DNA from: Halorhabdus sp. CBA1104
GTDB lineage: Archaea > Halobacteriota > Halobacteria > Halobacteriales > Haloarculaceae
NCBI RefSeq assembly: GCF_009690625.1
Contig: NZ_CP033878.1
Coordinates: 2,356,001 to 2,420,000, forward strand
DNA: 64,000 bases
Reading direction: 5' to 3'
The notes below the pieces were generated by a model that made no database searches, was not told the origin of the DNA, and worked only from the letters and a program-made list of their open reading frames with translations. This document shows positions 1 through 8,675 of this stretch, one piece after another (the stretch's first letter is position 1; each line of letters opens with the position of its first letter). The translations under genes and the position numbers were made by a program.

Positions 1-338
1 TACTGCTGTGGCCACGGTGCACCCAGCGCGTCAATTAGCTCCTCCTGCCGGTTCTGCGTCAGGTCTGACGGCCAGTAATCCCGCACGTGCTCAATCGCTT
101 CGCGGAATGCCTTCGGGACGTCTGGTTGGACAGCCCGTGGGTCCGTCTGTTCCTGCCACTGGTGCCAGATGTCCTCTTTCGCGTCCTCCCACGCACCGTA
201 AACCCCCTCTTTGAAATCGGTCGGGAGTTCGCGGTCGGTATCGCGGTCACAGTCGATCCGCTGGAGGCAAGTGAGCGTGTCGTCGATTATCTCGCTCTCA
301 TCGTCGTTGGGGACGAATCGCATGAATGCTTCTTCCCC
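1..338 (-). pseudogene. Out-of-frame C-terminal continuation of the PLD-SNF2 helicase
   Basis: On the minus strand, the frame next to the helicase frame stays open from about 338 to position 1 and encodes about 112 acidic residues with haloarchaeal codon use (it begins GEEAFMRFVPNDDE). It joins the helicase sequence directly if one G is added to the four-G run (CCCC at 335-338 on the plus strand). It has no start of its own and leaves the window open. It is therefore either the true C-terminus hidden by a one-base sequencing error or the tail of a gene broken by a real frameshift. Confidence 0.75.
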
Positions 339-3112
339 ACCCGAGCACAGAAGAAGTAGCCAGGGTTCTCACCGCGGAATCCAGACCCTGCTGCCCACGG
401 GAGCGAGGTGATTTGTTCCTCTCTGTCTTCCAGACCCTCCCGAAGTTCCTGGCGGTACTCCTCACCTGAGTACGCCGCTGCTTGGCCACCGCCCTTCTCG
501 TAGACCTCTTCGTCTTCATCGCGAATCGATTCGATGTCCTCGACCCGGTCAGAGAAGTTCTGCTGCATCGTGTCCATGTCCGGGATGACTTGGCTGTCTA
601 AGCCAACAGACCGGGCCGCCTGGGTCACCTTTTGACGAACTCGAAGTTCGAGTTCGAGCAGGTCGTCGAGGCGGTCTTCGGGGAAGAACGTCATCGGGAA
701 TATCTCGGGATGTGGCGAGTTGATGCGGTCGATTCGACCGTTTCGCTGAACGACACGCATTGGGTTCCACGGCAGGTCGTAGTTGATGACGTTCCGGGCT
801 TGCTGGAGGTTGACACCCTGGCCGAGCACGTCGGTCGTGACGAGAATGTCGTACTGGTCCTCGACGCCCGCAGGCGCATCTGCTGAATCAGGAGCGAAGC
901 CGTGGACTGCGTCTTCTCTCGTGATTCCACGTACTGAGCCGTCGCCAGTGACACCAGCGATCCGGCCCTCGTAGCAGGAGAGCGTCTCGTCGTTCTGGAC
1001 GCGCTCTTCCAAGTAGTCCAGGATCCACTCGACTGTGTCGGCGTAGTAGGAGAAAATGACGACCTTCCGGTTCTCTCGGAATGCTTCTTCCTTCTCGAGT
1101 TCAGGGTCTGTCTCGGCATCCTCTTCGGCGTCCTCGGCGATGTCGACGAGCGTCTCGCCCAGGGTATCGAGTTTTTCGTCGTCGTCCTGCGTAACGACGC
1201 TGACGCGCTCGTACCAGCCCTGTAGGATCTCCAAGTCAGTTTCGAGATCCTGACGGAATTCTTCGACTTCCGCTTCCGTCGCACCAAGGTTGTATACGGT
1301 ATTGTCGTCGGCTTGATTGAAGGCGTCGTCAAGTGCCTCGTCGCTATCGGCTTCGACCCACTCATCTATAGCGTCCGGCTTGGGGAACATCCCGTTGTCG
1401 AGCAGATCCAGTGCAGCGCGGTTCTGGTTGATCATCCGCTCTAACGTGTTTGCGAACGCTTTGCTCGAGGACTCGAAGCGCTTCAGTAGGCCAGTCCTGA
1501 GCAGACCGACAAGCGACAGTTCCGAGGCGTCTTCTTCCCCTTCGAGGTAGTACGACGGTCGGTACCGAGCGAGTGTGAGGTCTGACTCGTCGCGATCTCC
1601 AGCTGCCAACCCTTCTGCGACGTCGTCGAAGAACGTATCCCCGAACGTGTCGCTGAAGTCGTAGTCGATACGGCGCGGCTTGGACTCGGGGAACGTGATT
1701 CTGACTTCGCCACCCTCGCCGTCTGGAAGGGTCGCGTTCTCGTAGTGTTCCCGGATGAACCGCCGAGTCCGTCGAACAGTTGTCTCGTCGAGGACGTCGA
1801 ACAGGAGGTCGGGACTCAGGTCGGATGGGTCCTCGGACTGCGCATGCTTGAACCGATCGCGTAGCGATCGAATCCCTTCCGAGGCGAACGCTCCGTCGTT
1901 CTTGATGAAGTAGTACAGGAGGTAGTAGAGGTCCCACAGCGAGTTGTTCACTGGCGTCGCCGTGAGCATCACGACGTCTTTTGGCGGGTCATCACGCAGG
2001 AGCTGTCGAAGTGCGTCGGCCTGCTGTGTCCCAGGGTTGCGGAACGCGTGCGCCTCGTCGATGATGACGAGCTGGTACTCCTCCTTGTCCAGATCCAAGT
2101 ACGACCGGTCACCGCCAAGCTGGCGTTCGTTCCGCAACTCAGAGTACGAGAGGGTCTCGAACTGGACGCCCCACTCTGGGGCCTTCGACTCCCACATACC
2201 GTCCCGGAGGTAGGCTGGCGCCACCACCAGCGCGCGTTGGCGGTTCTCGTTGACCGTCTTCTCGAGGAGCTTCCCGGCGATGTAGGTCTTCCCGAGGCCG
2301 ACCTCGTCGGCGACGATTACGCCGTTATGTTCGTCGAGGAATCGTTCGGCGCGGCGGACCCCGTCCTGCTGGAAGTTGGTGAGGTTGACCGCGCCGTCGT
2401 CCTCGGCTTCCTCCTCAAGTTCGTCGCCGTAGCGTTCGTAGAGAACGCGTAGGTAGATGAGGTACGGGTCGTAGGGGTCGAACCTCTCCTCGTAGATCGA
2501 CGCCAGGTCATAGGGTTCGGCGTCGGCCCAGATGTCCTCGAACCACTCGTTGACTTGCCCCGTCACAGAGGGGCTGTACTGGCCGACGTTCAACTCCATG
2601 TTCGACGTCAGGCCTGCACCCGTGAAGTTGGAGGAACCGACCAGAGTGCCCTGGTCGTGAGAAAAGAGATACGCCTTCCCGTGGAGGAATTGCTCCTCGT
2701 AGCGCCTGACTTTGACGTCGTCACTTCTGAGGAAGTCGACGAGTTGCTGGAGGCGACTGTCGATTCGCCGAGAAAACCCCAACAGATCTCGGTCTTGGTC
2801 GAGATTCTGATCCAGCGTCTTGAGTGACTCCTCGAGGCGCTTCTGGTTGTAGTCCTCACCACGCGGCTCGCCCGGCTGGCGCCAGCGCTCAGTGTCCTTC
2901 TGATCTGGCTGCGCGCCGAGTAGGAGGCGAACCTCGCCGACTTGGTCGAGAGCGTCGGCGACCGCGAAGTAGCCGCGGGGGTTGAAATAGCCCGTCGCGA
3001 TGTCCAGATTGGGCTCGGGCCCCATCTTCTCCCGCAGGTCGTCGATGTACTCGTTGATGGCCACGGCAAGGGTGTTCCCCTCCCGATTGTCGATAAACTC
3101 TGGCCTGGTCAT
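287..3112 (-). CDS. PLD-domain SNF2-type helicase, C-terminus frameshifted
   Basis: Probable restriction/defence helicase. Residues about 144-166 carry a phospholipase-D-like motif (HGK...GSSNF). The SNF2 core follows: Walker A (GLGKT, about 270), DEAH box (about 350), motif III (TATP) and a motif VI arginine pair (GRIDR, near 787). The ATG overlaps the stop of the upstream methyltransferase as ATGA, so the two are one leftward operon. The last about 15 residues are out of frame: acidic, protein-like sequence continues in another frame from the C-run at 335-338 to the window edge, so the intact protein would be more than 1030 residues. PLD-helicase plus N6-methylase pairs recall class 1 DISARM (DrmMI with the DrmD SNF2 helicase), but DrmA/B/C are not visible here. 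The family is sure; the system is inference. Confidence 0.85.
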   Translation of the reverse strand: MTRPEFIDNREGNTLAVAINEYIDDLREKMGPEPNLDIATGYFNPRGYFAVADALDQVGEVRLLLGAQPDQKDTERWRQPGEPRGEDYNQKRLEESLKTLDQNLDQDRDLLGFSRRIDSRLQQLVDFLRSDDVKVRRYEEQFLHGKAYLFSHDQGTLVGSSNFTGAGLTSNMELNVGQYSPSVTGQVNEWFEDIWADAEPYDLASIYEERFDPYDPYLIYLRVLYERYGDELEEEAEDDGAVNLTNFQQDGVRRAERFLDEHNGVIVADEVGLGKTYIAGKLLEKTVNENRQRALVVAPAYLRDGMWESKAPEWGVQFETLSYSELRNERQLGGDRSYLDLDKEEYQLVIIDEAHAFRNPGTQQADALRQLLRDDPPKDVVMLTATPVNNSLWDLYYLLYYFIKNDGAFASEGIRSLRDRFKHAQSEDPSDLSPDLLFDVLDETTVRRTRRFIREHYENATLPDGEGGEVRITFPESKPRRIDYDFSDTFGDTFFDDVAEGLAAGDRDESDLTLARYRPSYYLEGEEDASELSLVGLLRTGLLKRFESSSKAFANTLERMINQNRAALDLLDNGMFPKPDAIDEWVEADSDEALDDAFNQADDNTVYNLGATEAEVEEFRQDLETDLEILQGWYERVSVVTQDDDEKLDTLGETLVDIAEDAEEDAETDPELEKEEAFRENRKVVIFSYYADTVEWILDYLEERVQNDETLSCYEGRIAGVTGDGSVRGITREDAVHGFAPDSADAPAGVEDQYDILVTTDVLGQGVNLQQARNVINYDLPWNPMRVVQRNGRIDRINSPHPEIFPMTFFPEDRLDDLLELELRVRQKVTQAARSVGLDSQVIPDMDTMQQNFSDRVEDIESIRDEDEEVYEKGGGQAAAYSGEEYRQELREGLEDREEQITSLPWAAGSGFRGENPGYFFCARVGKKHSCDSSPTTMRAR

Positions 3113-6100
3113 TCTTCACTCTCCACTCGATCGGCCCACTCGTCGTAGTGCTCCAGCACTGCGTTCATCCGGGGCTCGTGATCCCAGTTTTCGTGGAACG
3201 TCTCAAAGACGACCTGGAGGTTCTCACGGCTGAGGCCGTAGAGATGCGCTGAGAGCGCGTCGATCTCTTGCATCATCTCCTCACGCTCATCTTTGCTGTG
3301 AGCAGTACAGGAGACCCCGACTGCGTCAGCCCACTCCTGAAACCGCTCATCGGTTGACGCAAGGGTTCCGGACAGTTCCACCATCCGAGACCACAAACGG
3401 CTGTCACGTTCTGGCCGCGGGACCGGTAACCCGTTGAGAAGGTAGAAGCTCACGTGGTTTTCAACAAACCGTCTCGCGCACCAGTCGAAGGGGATAGACC
3501 CCATAATCCCCATCAGGAACGCCTGATCTTTCTCATCGCCTCGTGGCCAAATCAGATATGGGGCCGTATCAAGCAAAATCACATTAGGTGGGGCAAGCGC
3601 CGGCAACACAGTTCTTGTATTGGTTTTGTTAGTAGAATCGCGGAAAACGACACGAGCACTGTAGCAAGGGAGTGTCGATTTGTCGTGAACCCAGTCCTCG
3701 GGCATCTCTGAGAAGGGAGAGCGACTGCCAATACGGTACGAGTTTTCCCGTTTCTCCTGAAGATAGTCAAATATCATATCAGGGTCAGTCCAGACAGTTG
3801 CCTTAGACACATCAACTGACCAGAAATCAAACGCCTTTCCACCCAATACTGGTAGGAAATCCTCTTCCGGCGGATGGTCTGAACGGTGAAGAAGCGTAGT
3901 ACCGTCGTCCAATTCCTCGTCCTCGTATGGAGCGAGCTTAAGGGGGGTAACAGGAACTGGCTTCCAGTCACCGCCGTCGTAGCTAAACTTGGGGTGTGAA
4001 ACTAGCTGTTCAAACGCTTCACTTGCCTCGTCGCTCGGCGGGAGTGGGACAACTGAAGAAGTGGTCCAGCTTCGAATGTCCTCTATACTGAAGTAGTGGG
4101 GGTCCCCCTGCATTCCTTCCTCGTACTCTTCTTCGTTGTAATATGGTCCCCGAAGGGGCAGTTTCTCACCCGGCTCCTCAGAGTTGTGATAAGATGCCAG
4201 GGAAATAGTCATCTGACCATGAATCCCCTCGAAAACCCACTCGTTGGTATTGACTAGGAAGGTCAGGTCGTCTATCGTGGTGGTGTCGAAAAGCTCCTCC
4301 CTGAAGTCAGAAGTGTTGTCCCCGGAAAACGCTCCTCGAGGGACGATAATACCAACATGCCCTCGATCCCCAGCAAGATGCTTGAATCTCCACGAGAAAG
4401 CGATGTACATCTCTGGGGCAGAACCGCCCGAACTATTACCGTCATACGGACCGTTCTTCAGAATGGTACTTCTCTGTCTTTTCTCATTCTTCTCCCGCTT
4501 GAGTTCTGCTTCCAGTCCTGGCCGTCGTTCCAACAGTCTTTGTTTTGCCTCTTCCTGTTTCTGTTCGGACTTGCCCTGAAAACCGGGGATATACCTGGCC
4601 CAGAACTCCTTGTCTTCCAAGGTAGATTCATCCCACGGTGGATTCCCGAGGAGGGCGTCGAACCCGGGGTTCTCACCGTTAAATACTTCGGGAAACGCCG
4701 TCGGGAAGTGTAGCGGGTTAGTCGCTGCCAATACATCCTGTGCAATCTCGTACTCTTCCGACTCCAGCAGATCCACCCCGTCGTCGTTGACCACTTCGGG
4801 ATCGATTTCATCGTCAATTCGTGAGGCTGCCAGAATGTCGAATGCTGCTCGGGTCTCCTCAAGCTGGTCCTGAATCCTTTCGCGCGTTTCCCGGGCCTCG
4901 GCGACCTGCTGGGCGTCAGCGTCCGCGAAGCTCCCCAGATCGTCGATGGCGTCCTCGATGTCGTTCATCACGCTGGAGCCGCCCATGAACATCCCGAGGT
5001 TCGTCTGATCGACGTCAAGGATGTCGCTCACCTCGTCCAACGTGCCGATGCCTGCCAGCGAGTCACCCGTGGTGAGGTTGTAGTCGAGGAACGCCAGCGG
5101 GAGCCCCGGAACGAACGTGTGCACCCACAGCGAGAGGCGCGCCAGTTCTGTCGAGAGGTCGTTCACGTCGACACCGTAGATACACCGGCGGGCGACTTGC
5201 CGCCGAAGGAGTTGGCTGCGCTCGACTTCGGGCATCTCTTCGCTGCTCTCGAAGGCGTCCTCGGCGGCCTCGCGCAGGCGGTCGAGCTCTTCTTCGACCT
5301 GTGGGAGGTGGACATCGTCCCGAGTGAGGTACTTCATTAGGCGGTTCTCGATGCGGTCGACAGCGCCGACGAGGAAGTGTCCCGATCCCATCGCAATGTC
5401 GGAGACACGGAAATCGAAGAACGCGTTCGCCGCCGCTGTACGGCCTTCCTCTTCACGCAGGCGGTCAAGCCGTTCGAGGTGGTCGTCCAGCGCAGGTTCG
5501 AGTGAGTGGTCAAGAAGATGTTCGACAAACCGAGTCTTCGTGTAGTACGTCCCTGTGGCTTTCCGCTCACCGGACTGGCCGTGGAGGTATACTTCGCCCT
5601 CCTCGACGACGACGTCTGAATCGTTCTCACCTAACTCTTGCTGGCCTGTCGGGTCGACCGGCGTGTAGTGTCCTTCGTCGTCGACGGTCAGGTCCTGCTC
5701 AGCGACCGAGAGTTCAGACTCGAGCAGTCCCTCGTAGATAACGCCGAACTCCCGGACGCCGATGTTCCGGAAGTCAACCGGACCCTCGATGTCGTCGGCC
5801 TCGGACTCGTCGATGAGCAGATTCGCCAAGACTGGGCCGAATTGCTCGTCAGTCAGTTCGATTTCTGCCAGCTTAGCCCCCGCTTCCGAGATGTCCTCGT
5901 CAGAGGAGAGCAGCCGCCCGTTGTACTCGGGCAGACTCCACTCGGAATGCCCGTCGTGAATCGCTCGGGAGAGTTCCATCACGTCGTCCCAGTGGGTCGC
6001 CTGGTCATCGAACTCAACCCCCTCTTCTCGAAGGTCGTGAAGTTCGTGGGCTTTCGCCTTCAGTGAACGGCGCTCGTACCGAGGATTGTGTCGCGGGAGG

Positions 6101-7209
6101 AAGCCTTCGTCTTCAGCGTACGCGATGAATAGAAGCCGGTAGAGCTTGATCAGCGCCATCCGGTAGGTCTCGTCCAGCTCGTCCTTCGTGGGATCCTCGA
6201 GATCGCGGGCGTCAGCGATGGCTTCTGCAAGGTCGGGAATGACGTCGTCGTAGATTCGCTCACGAAGACGTCGACCCAACTCGGCAGCGTAATCCTTCGA
6301 GTCGGCCATGATCTCGTGGAGCGACCCCTCGTCTTGGAGAGCGCCCGACGAGAACAGCAGTGATAGGTACCCGGCGTTGTCGTCAGTGAGAAGGTCAGTG
6401 TTAACCTCAACAAAGGTGTCTGTTCGACCACGAGAACCGAACCCTGCATCGGGGTTCGTCGTATACAGTCGCAGACGGCTCTCTGAACTGGCGATGACGT
6501 AGTCAAGATTCTCCTTGTCCGCTTCACTGAGTGCGTAGGATACGGGGGTCTGACCAGTGAATCGGTCCTGAGCGTGGTCGAATGACTCGTCCTCGTTCAG
6601 GAAGACCGCAACCGCTTGTTGCCGACCCTCAGTTGTGTCCTTGAGGATGTAGCTGTGGTCCTGAAGACGATCGACCTCGTAACCCAGCCCCTCAACCAAG
6701 TCGCGTCCTTCCTCGTCCAGCAACCCTTCAGCTTGACCGACTGCGTCCTCCCAATCATCCCGGTCAGGAACGCCGCTTTTCAACTCGTGTGTCGAGAGAA
6801 GCCCCTGATTGCGAAGACCGACTAGTTCTTCATCGATCTGGGCTAAGACGGCGCTGAGGAAGCGCTGTGCAGCGTGGTGGTCAGGTCGATCGAGTGCAGA
6901 TTCACAGATCCTCTCGACCTGCGAGGGCTCGAGATCACGCTTGACGTCAGGATCCTCGCCCGCAGGGCCGATGATGTCGACTGTTTGGCCGCCATCTCGA
7001 AGCACGACGACCAGGATCGGGTTGATGCGCTGGTTCCGACGGTCGGTGTAGAGTCGCTGAAGCCAGCTCTTCTGGGGCCGATCGTCACGTTCCGTGACGA
7101 CGATTTCGAGGCCGTTGGATCCTTCTCCAAGATAAAGGTCACAGTCGGTACTCACACGTTCCGATGTCCATGAGCGTGGAGTTTCGGATGTAAGGAAGGA
7201 ACGAGGCAT
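3109..7209 (-). CDS. Large N6-adenine DNA methyltransferase (Eco57I/type IIG-like)
   Basis: About 1366 residues. Motif I for S-adenosylmethionine binding (SDIAMGSGHFL) is near residue 605, and the catalytic NPPW motif of N6-adenine methylases is near 855. The region before motif I is long and could hold a nuclease or specificity part; the C-terminal third is probably target recognition. I chose the ATG at 7209 rather than the GTG at 7221 because an AT-rich TATA-like box (about 7237-7243) would place a leaderless transcript near 7209. The stop overlaps the helicase start by 4 bases, so both are one operon. The likely role is self-marking, and perhaps cutting, in a restriction-type or DISARM-like system. 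Methylase identity is firm, nuclease activity unproven. Confidence 0.85.
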   Translation of the reverse strand: MPRSFLTSETPRSWTSERVSTDCDLYLGEGSNGLEIVVTERDDRPQKSWLQRLYTDRRNQRINPILVVVLRDGGQTVDIIGPAGEDPDVKRDLEPSQVERICESALDRPDHHAAQRFLSAVLAQIDEELVGLRNQGLLSTHELKSGVPDRDDWEDAVGQAEGLLDEEGRDLVEGLGYEVDRLQDHSYILKDTTEGRQQAVAVFLNEDESFDHAQDRFTGQTPVSYALSEADKENLDYVIASSESRLRLYTTNPDAGFGSRGRTDTFVEVNTDLLTDDNAGYLSLLFSSGALQDEGSLHEIMADSKDYAAELGRRLRERIYDDVIPDLAEAIADARDLEDPTKDELDETYRMALIKLYRLLFIAYAEDEGFLPRHNPRYERRSLKAKAHELHDLREEGVEFDDQATHWDDVMELSRAIHDGHSEWSLPEYNGRLLSSDEDISEAGAKLAEIELTDEQFGPVLANLLIDESEADDIEGPVDFRNIGVREFGVIYEGLLESELSVAEQDLTVDDEGHYTPVDPTGQQELGENDSDVVVEEGEVYLHGQSGERKATGTYYTKTRFVEHLLDHSLEPALDDHLERLDRLREEEGRTAAANAFFDFRVSDIAMGSGHFLVGAVDRIENRLMKYLTRDDVHLPQVEEELDRLREAAEDAFESSEEMPEVERSQLLRRQVARRCIYGVDVNDLSTELARLSLWVHTFVPGLPLAFLDYNLTTGDSLAGIGTLDEVSDILDVDQTNLGMFMGGSSVMNDIEDAIDDLGSFADADAQQVAEARETRERIQDQLEETRAAFDILAASRIDDEIDPEVVNDDGVDLLESEEYEIAQDVLAATNPLHFPTAFPEVFNGENPGFDALLGNPPWDESTLEDKEFWARYIPGFQGKSEQKQEEAKQRLLERRPGLEAELKREKNEKRQRSTILKNGPYDGNSSGGSAPEMYIAFSWRFKHLAGDRGHVGIIVPRGAFSGDNTSDFREELFDTTTIDDLTFLVNTNEWVFEGIHGQMTISLASYHNSEEPGEKLPLRGPYYNEEEYEEGMQGDPHYFSIEDIRSWTTSSVVPLPPSDEASEAFEQLVSHPKFSYDGGDWKPVPVTPLKLAPYEDEELDDGTTLLHRSDHPPEEDFLPVLGGKAFDFWSVDVSKATVWTDPDMIFDYLQEKRENSYRIGSRSPFSEMPEDWVHDKSTLPCYSARVVFRDSTNKTNTRTVLPALAPPNVILLDTAPYLIWPRGDEKDQAFLMGIMGSIPFDWCARRFVENHVSFYLLNGLPVPRPERDSRLWSRMVELSGTLASTDERFQEWADAVGVSCTAHSKDEREEMMQEIDALSAHLYGLSRENLQVVFETFHENWDHEPRMNAVLEHYDEWADRVESEE

Positions 7210-7349
7210 TGACAAGACCACAATCTCGGGAGAGTATTATTCTTTTGTAGTTCCACAAAGCGGAACCCGGTCCTCATCAATAGCGGTATTTGGTGTGCAA
7301 CTAGACACCAAATCATTCATAGTGCTGTCACTATCTGGTTTGGATACGA
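7210..7349. promoter_or_regulatory. Divergent promoter region, methyltransferase / SbcD-like
   Basis: This 140-base gap separates the leftward methylase-helicase operon from the rightward SbcD-SbcC-like pair. It is AT-rich relative to the neighbours, with a TATA-like stretch on the minus strand near 7237-7243 and the sequence GGTGTGCAACTAGACACC at about 7291-7308, which has GGTGT/ACACC ends as an imperfect dyad. No small gene is supported here. Confidence 0.4.
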
Positions 7350-8675
7350 ATGAGTGTCCGGTTCCTCCATACTGCGGACCTCCACCTCGGAAGTCAGCTC
7401 AAAACACAGCATCGACAGGCCACCGAAACGGTGGACACGCTCAGTTCGGCTATCTATACGGCTGTCGAACGACTCTTCGATACGGCGATTGAGGAAGACG
7501 TCGATTTCGTGGTTATCGCGGGTGATCTCTACGACGAAGACTCACGGAGCGTCAAGGCGAACACCTTCCTGAAAGAGCAGTTCGACCGACTCGCTGATCA
7601 GGGTATTCCCGCATACGTTTCCTACGGTAATCACGACCCTGTCGGAAGCGCGACCGACTACGTCGACCTACCGGAGAATGTCTACGAGTTCGACCATGAA
7701 GGCCCTCAGGAGTTCCACTATCCCGATGAAGAATCACCAGCGGCCAGGATCTGGGGGCAATCCTATCGCGACCGTCACGAAAGTCGTTCGATGTACCGCC
7801 GATTCACACCAGCTGACGAACGAGTTCCAAACATCGGCGTGCTTCACACGGGATTGAACCCCGATGGACGGCAGTACGTCCCGGTTGCCCGTAGTGACCT
7901 CGAAAGCAAAGACGAGATCCATTACTGGGCACTCGGCCATATTCACGATCCGCGCATCCACGAGAACGAACAGCCGGTTGCTTATTCAGGTGTCCCGCAG
8001 GGCCGGCAAATCACGGAACCCGGACTTGGGGGTGGCTATCTCGTCGAACTAGATGCCGACGGCGACTACGAAATTGAGTTCGTCCCAACGAGTCCGGTTG
8101 TCTGGCAGACGGTCGAGGTCGATGTCGGAGACGAAGATATCGCTTCGATTCCCGACATTGAGCGCCGTATCGAGCAGACGCTTGAGGATTTCTCCGTACC
8201 TACAGACCTCTTCGACGGGACGAGCGTAACACTTCGCGATCCTGACTGGGGGATCGACGGCTATGTCTGCCGATGGGAACTGACCGGAAACGGACCAGTT
8301 CACGAGACGTTGTCGAATGATGAGGACGCGCTTCACGAACTCACTCGCCGGCTTCGAGACGGCCTCACCTCACGGAAGCCATTCGTCTGGACAGAGGCAG
8401 TCCGGAACTCGACAGGACCGCCGATCCCATCTATCGACGAGCTCCGCGGCGATGATCGGGTGATCGACGAGTATCTGGCTCTCGTCGACGAGCTCAATGG
8501 GGAGGAGGCGCGCGAGCACTTCCGCGATCAAGTTGGTATGGCCTGGGAATCTGTTGATGACCACGAGGATGGTCGCCCGGACGAACTCCCGCTTACCGAT
8601 GACCGGCTTGACGAACTCATCGAACGCGCACAGGAGCGCGTCCTCGAAGAACTGGCACTGCGGAGGGCAACGTAA
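7350..8675 (+). CDS. SbcD/YhaO-like DNA repair exonuclease (metallophosphoesterase)
   Basis: 441 residues. All calcineurin-like metal-binding motifs are present in order: DLHLG near residue 10, GDLYD near 58, GNHDP near 92 and GHIHD near 195. The C-terminal part resembles the capping and partner-binding region of SbcD/Mre11-type nucleases. The stop directly abuts the ATG of the next gene (8676), so nuclease and ATPase are almost certainly translated together as a complex. The match is closer to the YhaO type (paired with YhaN) than to the housekeeping Rad50-Mre11 pair of haloarchaea. The expected role is Mn-dependent cleavage of DNA ends or hairpins; in this island it may serve defence. Confidence 0.85.
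   Translation: MSVRFLHTADLHLGSQLKTQHRQATETVDTLSSAIYTAVERLFDTAIEEDVDFVVIAGDLYDEDSRSVKANTFLKEQFDRLADQGIPAYVSYGNHDPVGSATDYVDLPENVYEFDHEGPQEFHYPDEESPAARIWGQSYRDRHESRSMYRRFTPADERVPNIGVLHTGLNPDGRQYVPVARSDLESKDEIHYWALGHIHDPRIHENEQPVAYSGVPQGRQITEPGLGGGYLVELDADGDYEIEFVPTSPVVWQTVEVDVGDEDIASIPDIERRIEQTLEDFSVPTDLFDGTSVTLRDPDWGIDGYVCRWELTGNGPVHETLSNDEDALHELTRRLRDGLTSRKPFVWTEAVRNSTGPPIPSIDELRGDDRVIDEYLALVDELNGEEAREHFRDQVGMAWESVDDHEDGRPDELPLTDDRLDELIERAQERVLEELALRRAT

Noticed and set aside
7350-8675. Reading the SbcD-like gene as the housekeeping mre11
   Set aside because: The partner ATPase lacks a zinc hook and has a membrane hairpin and a YhaN-type signature, and the setting is a defence island.
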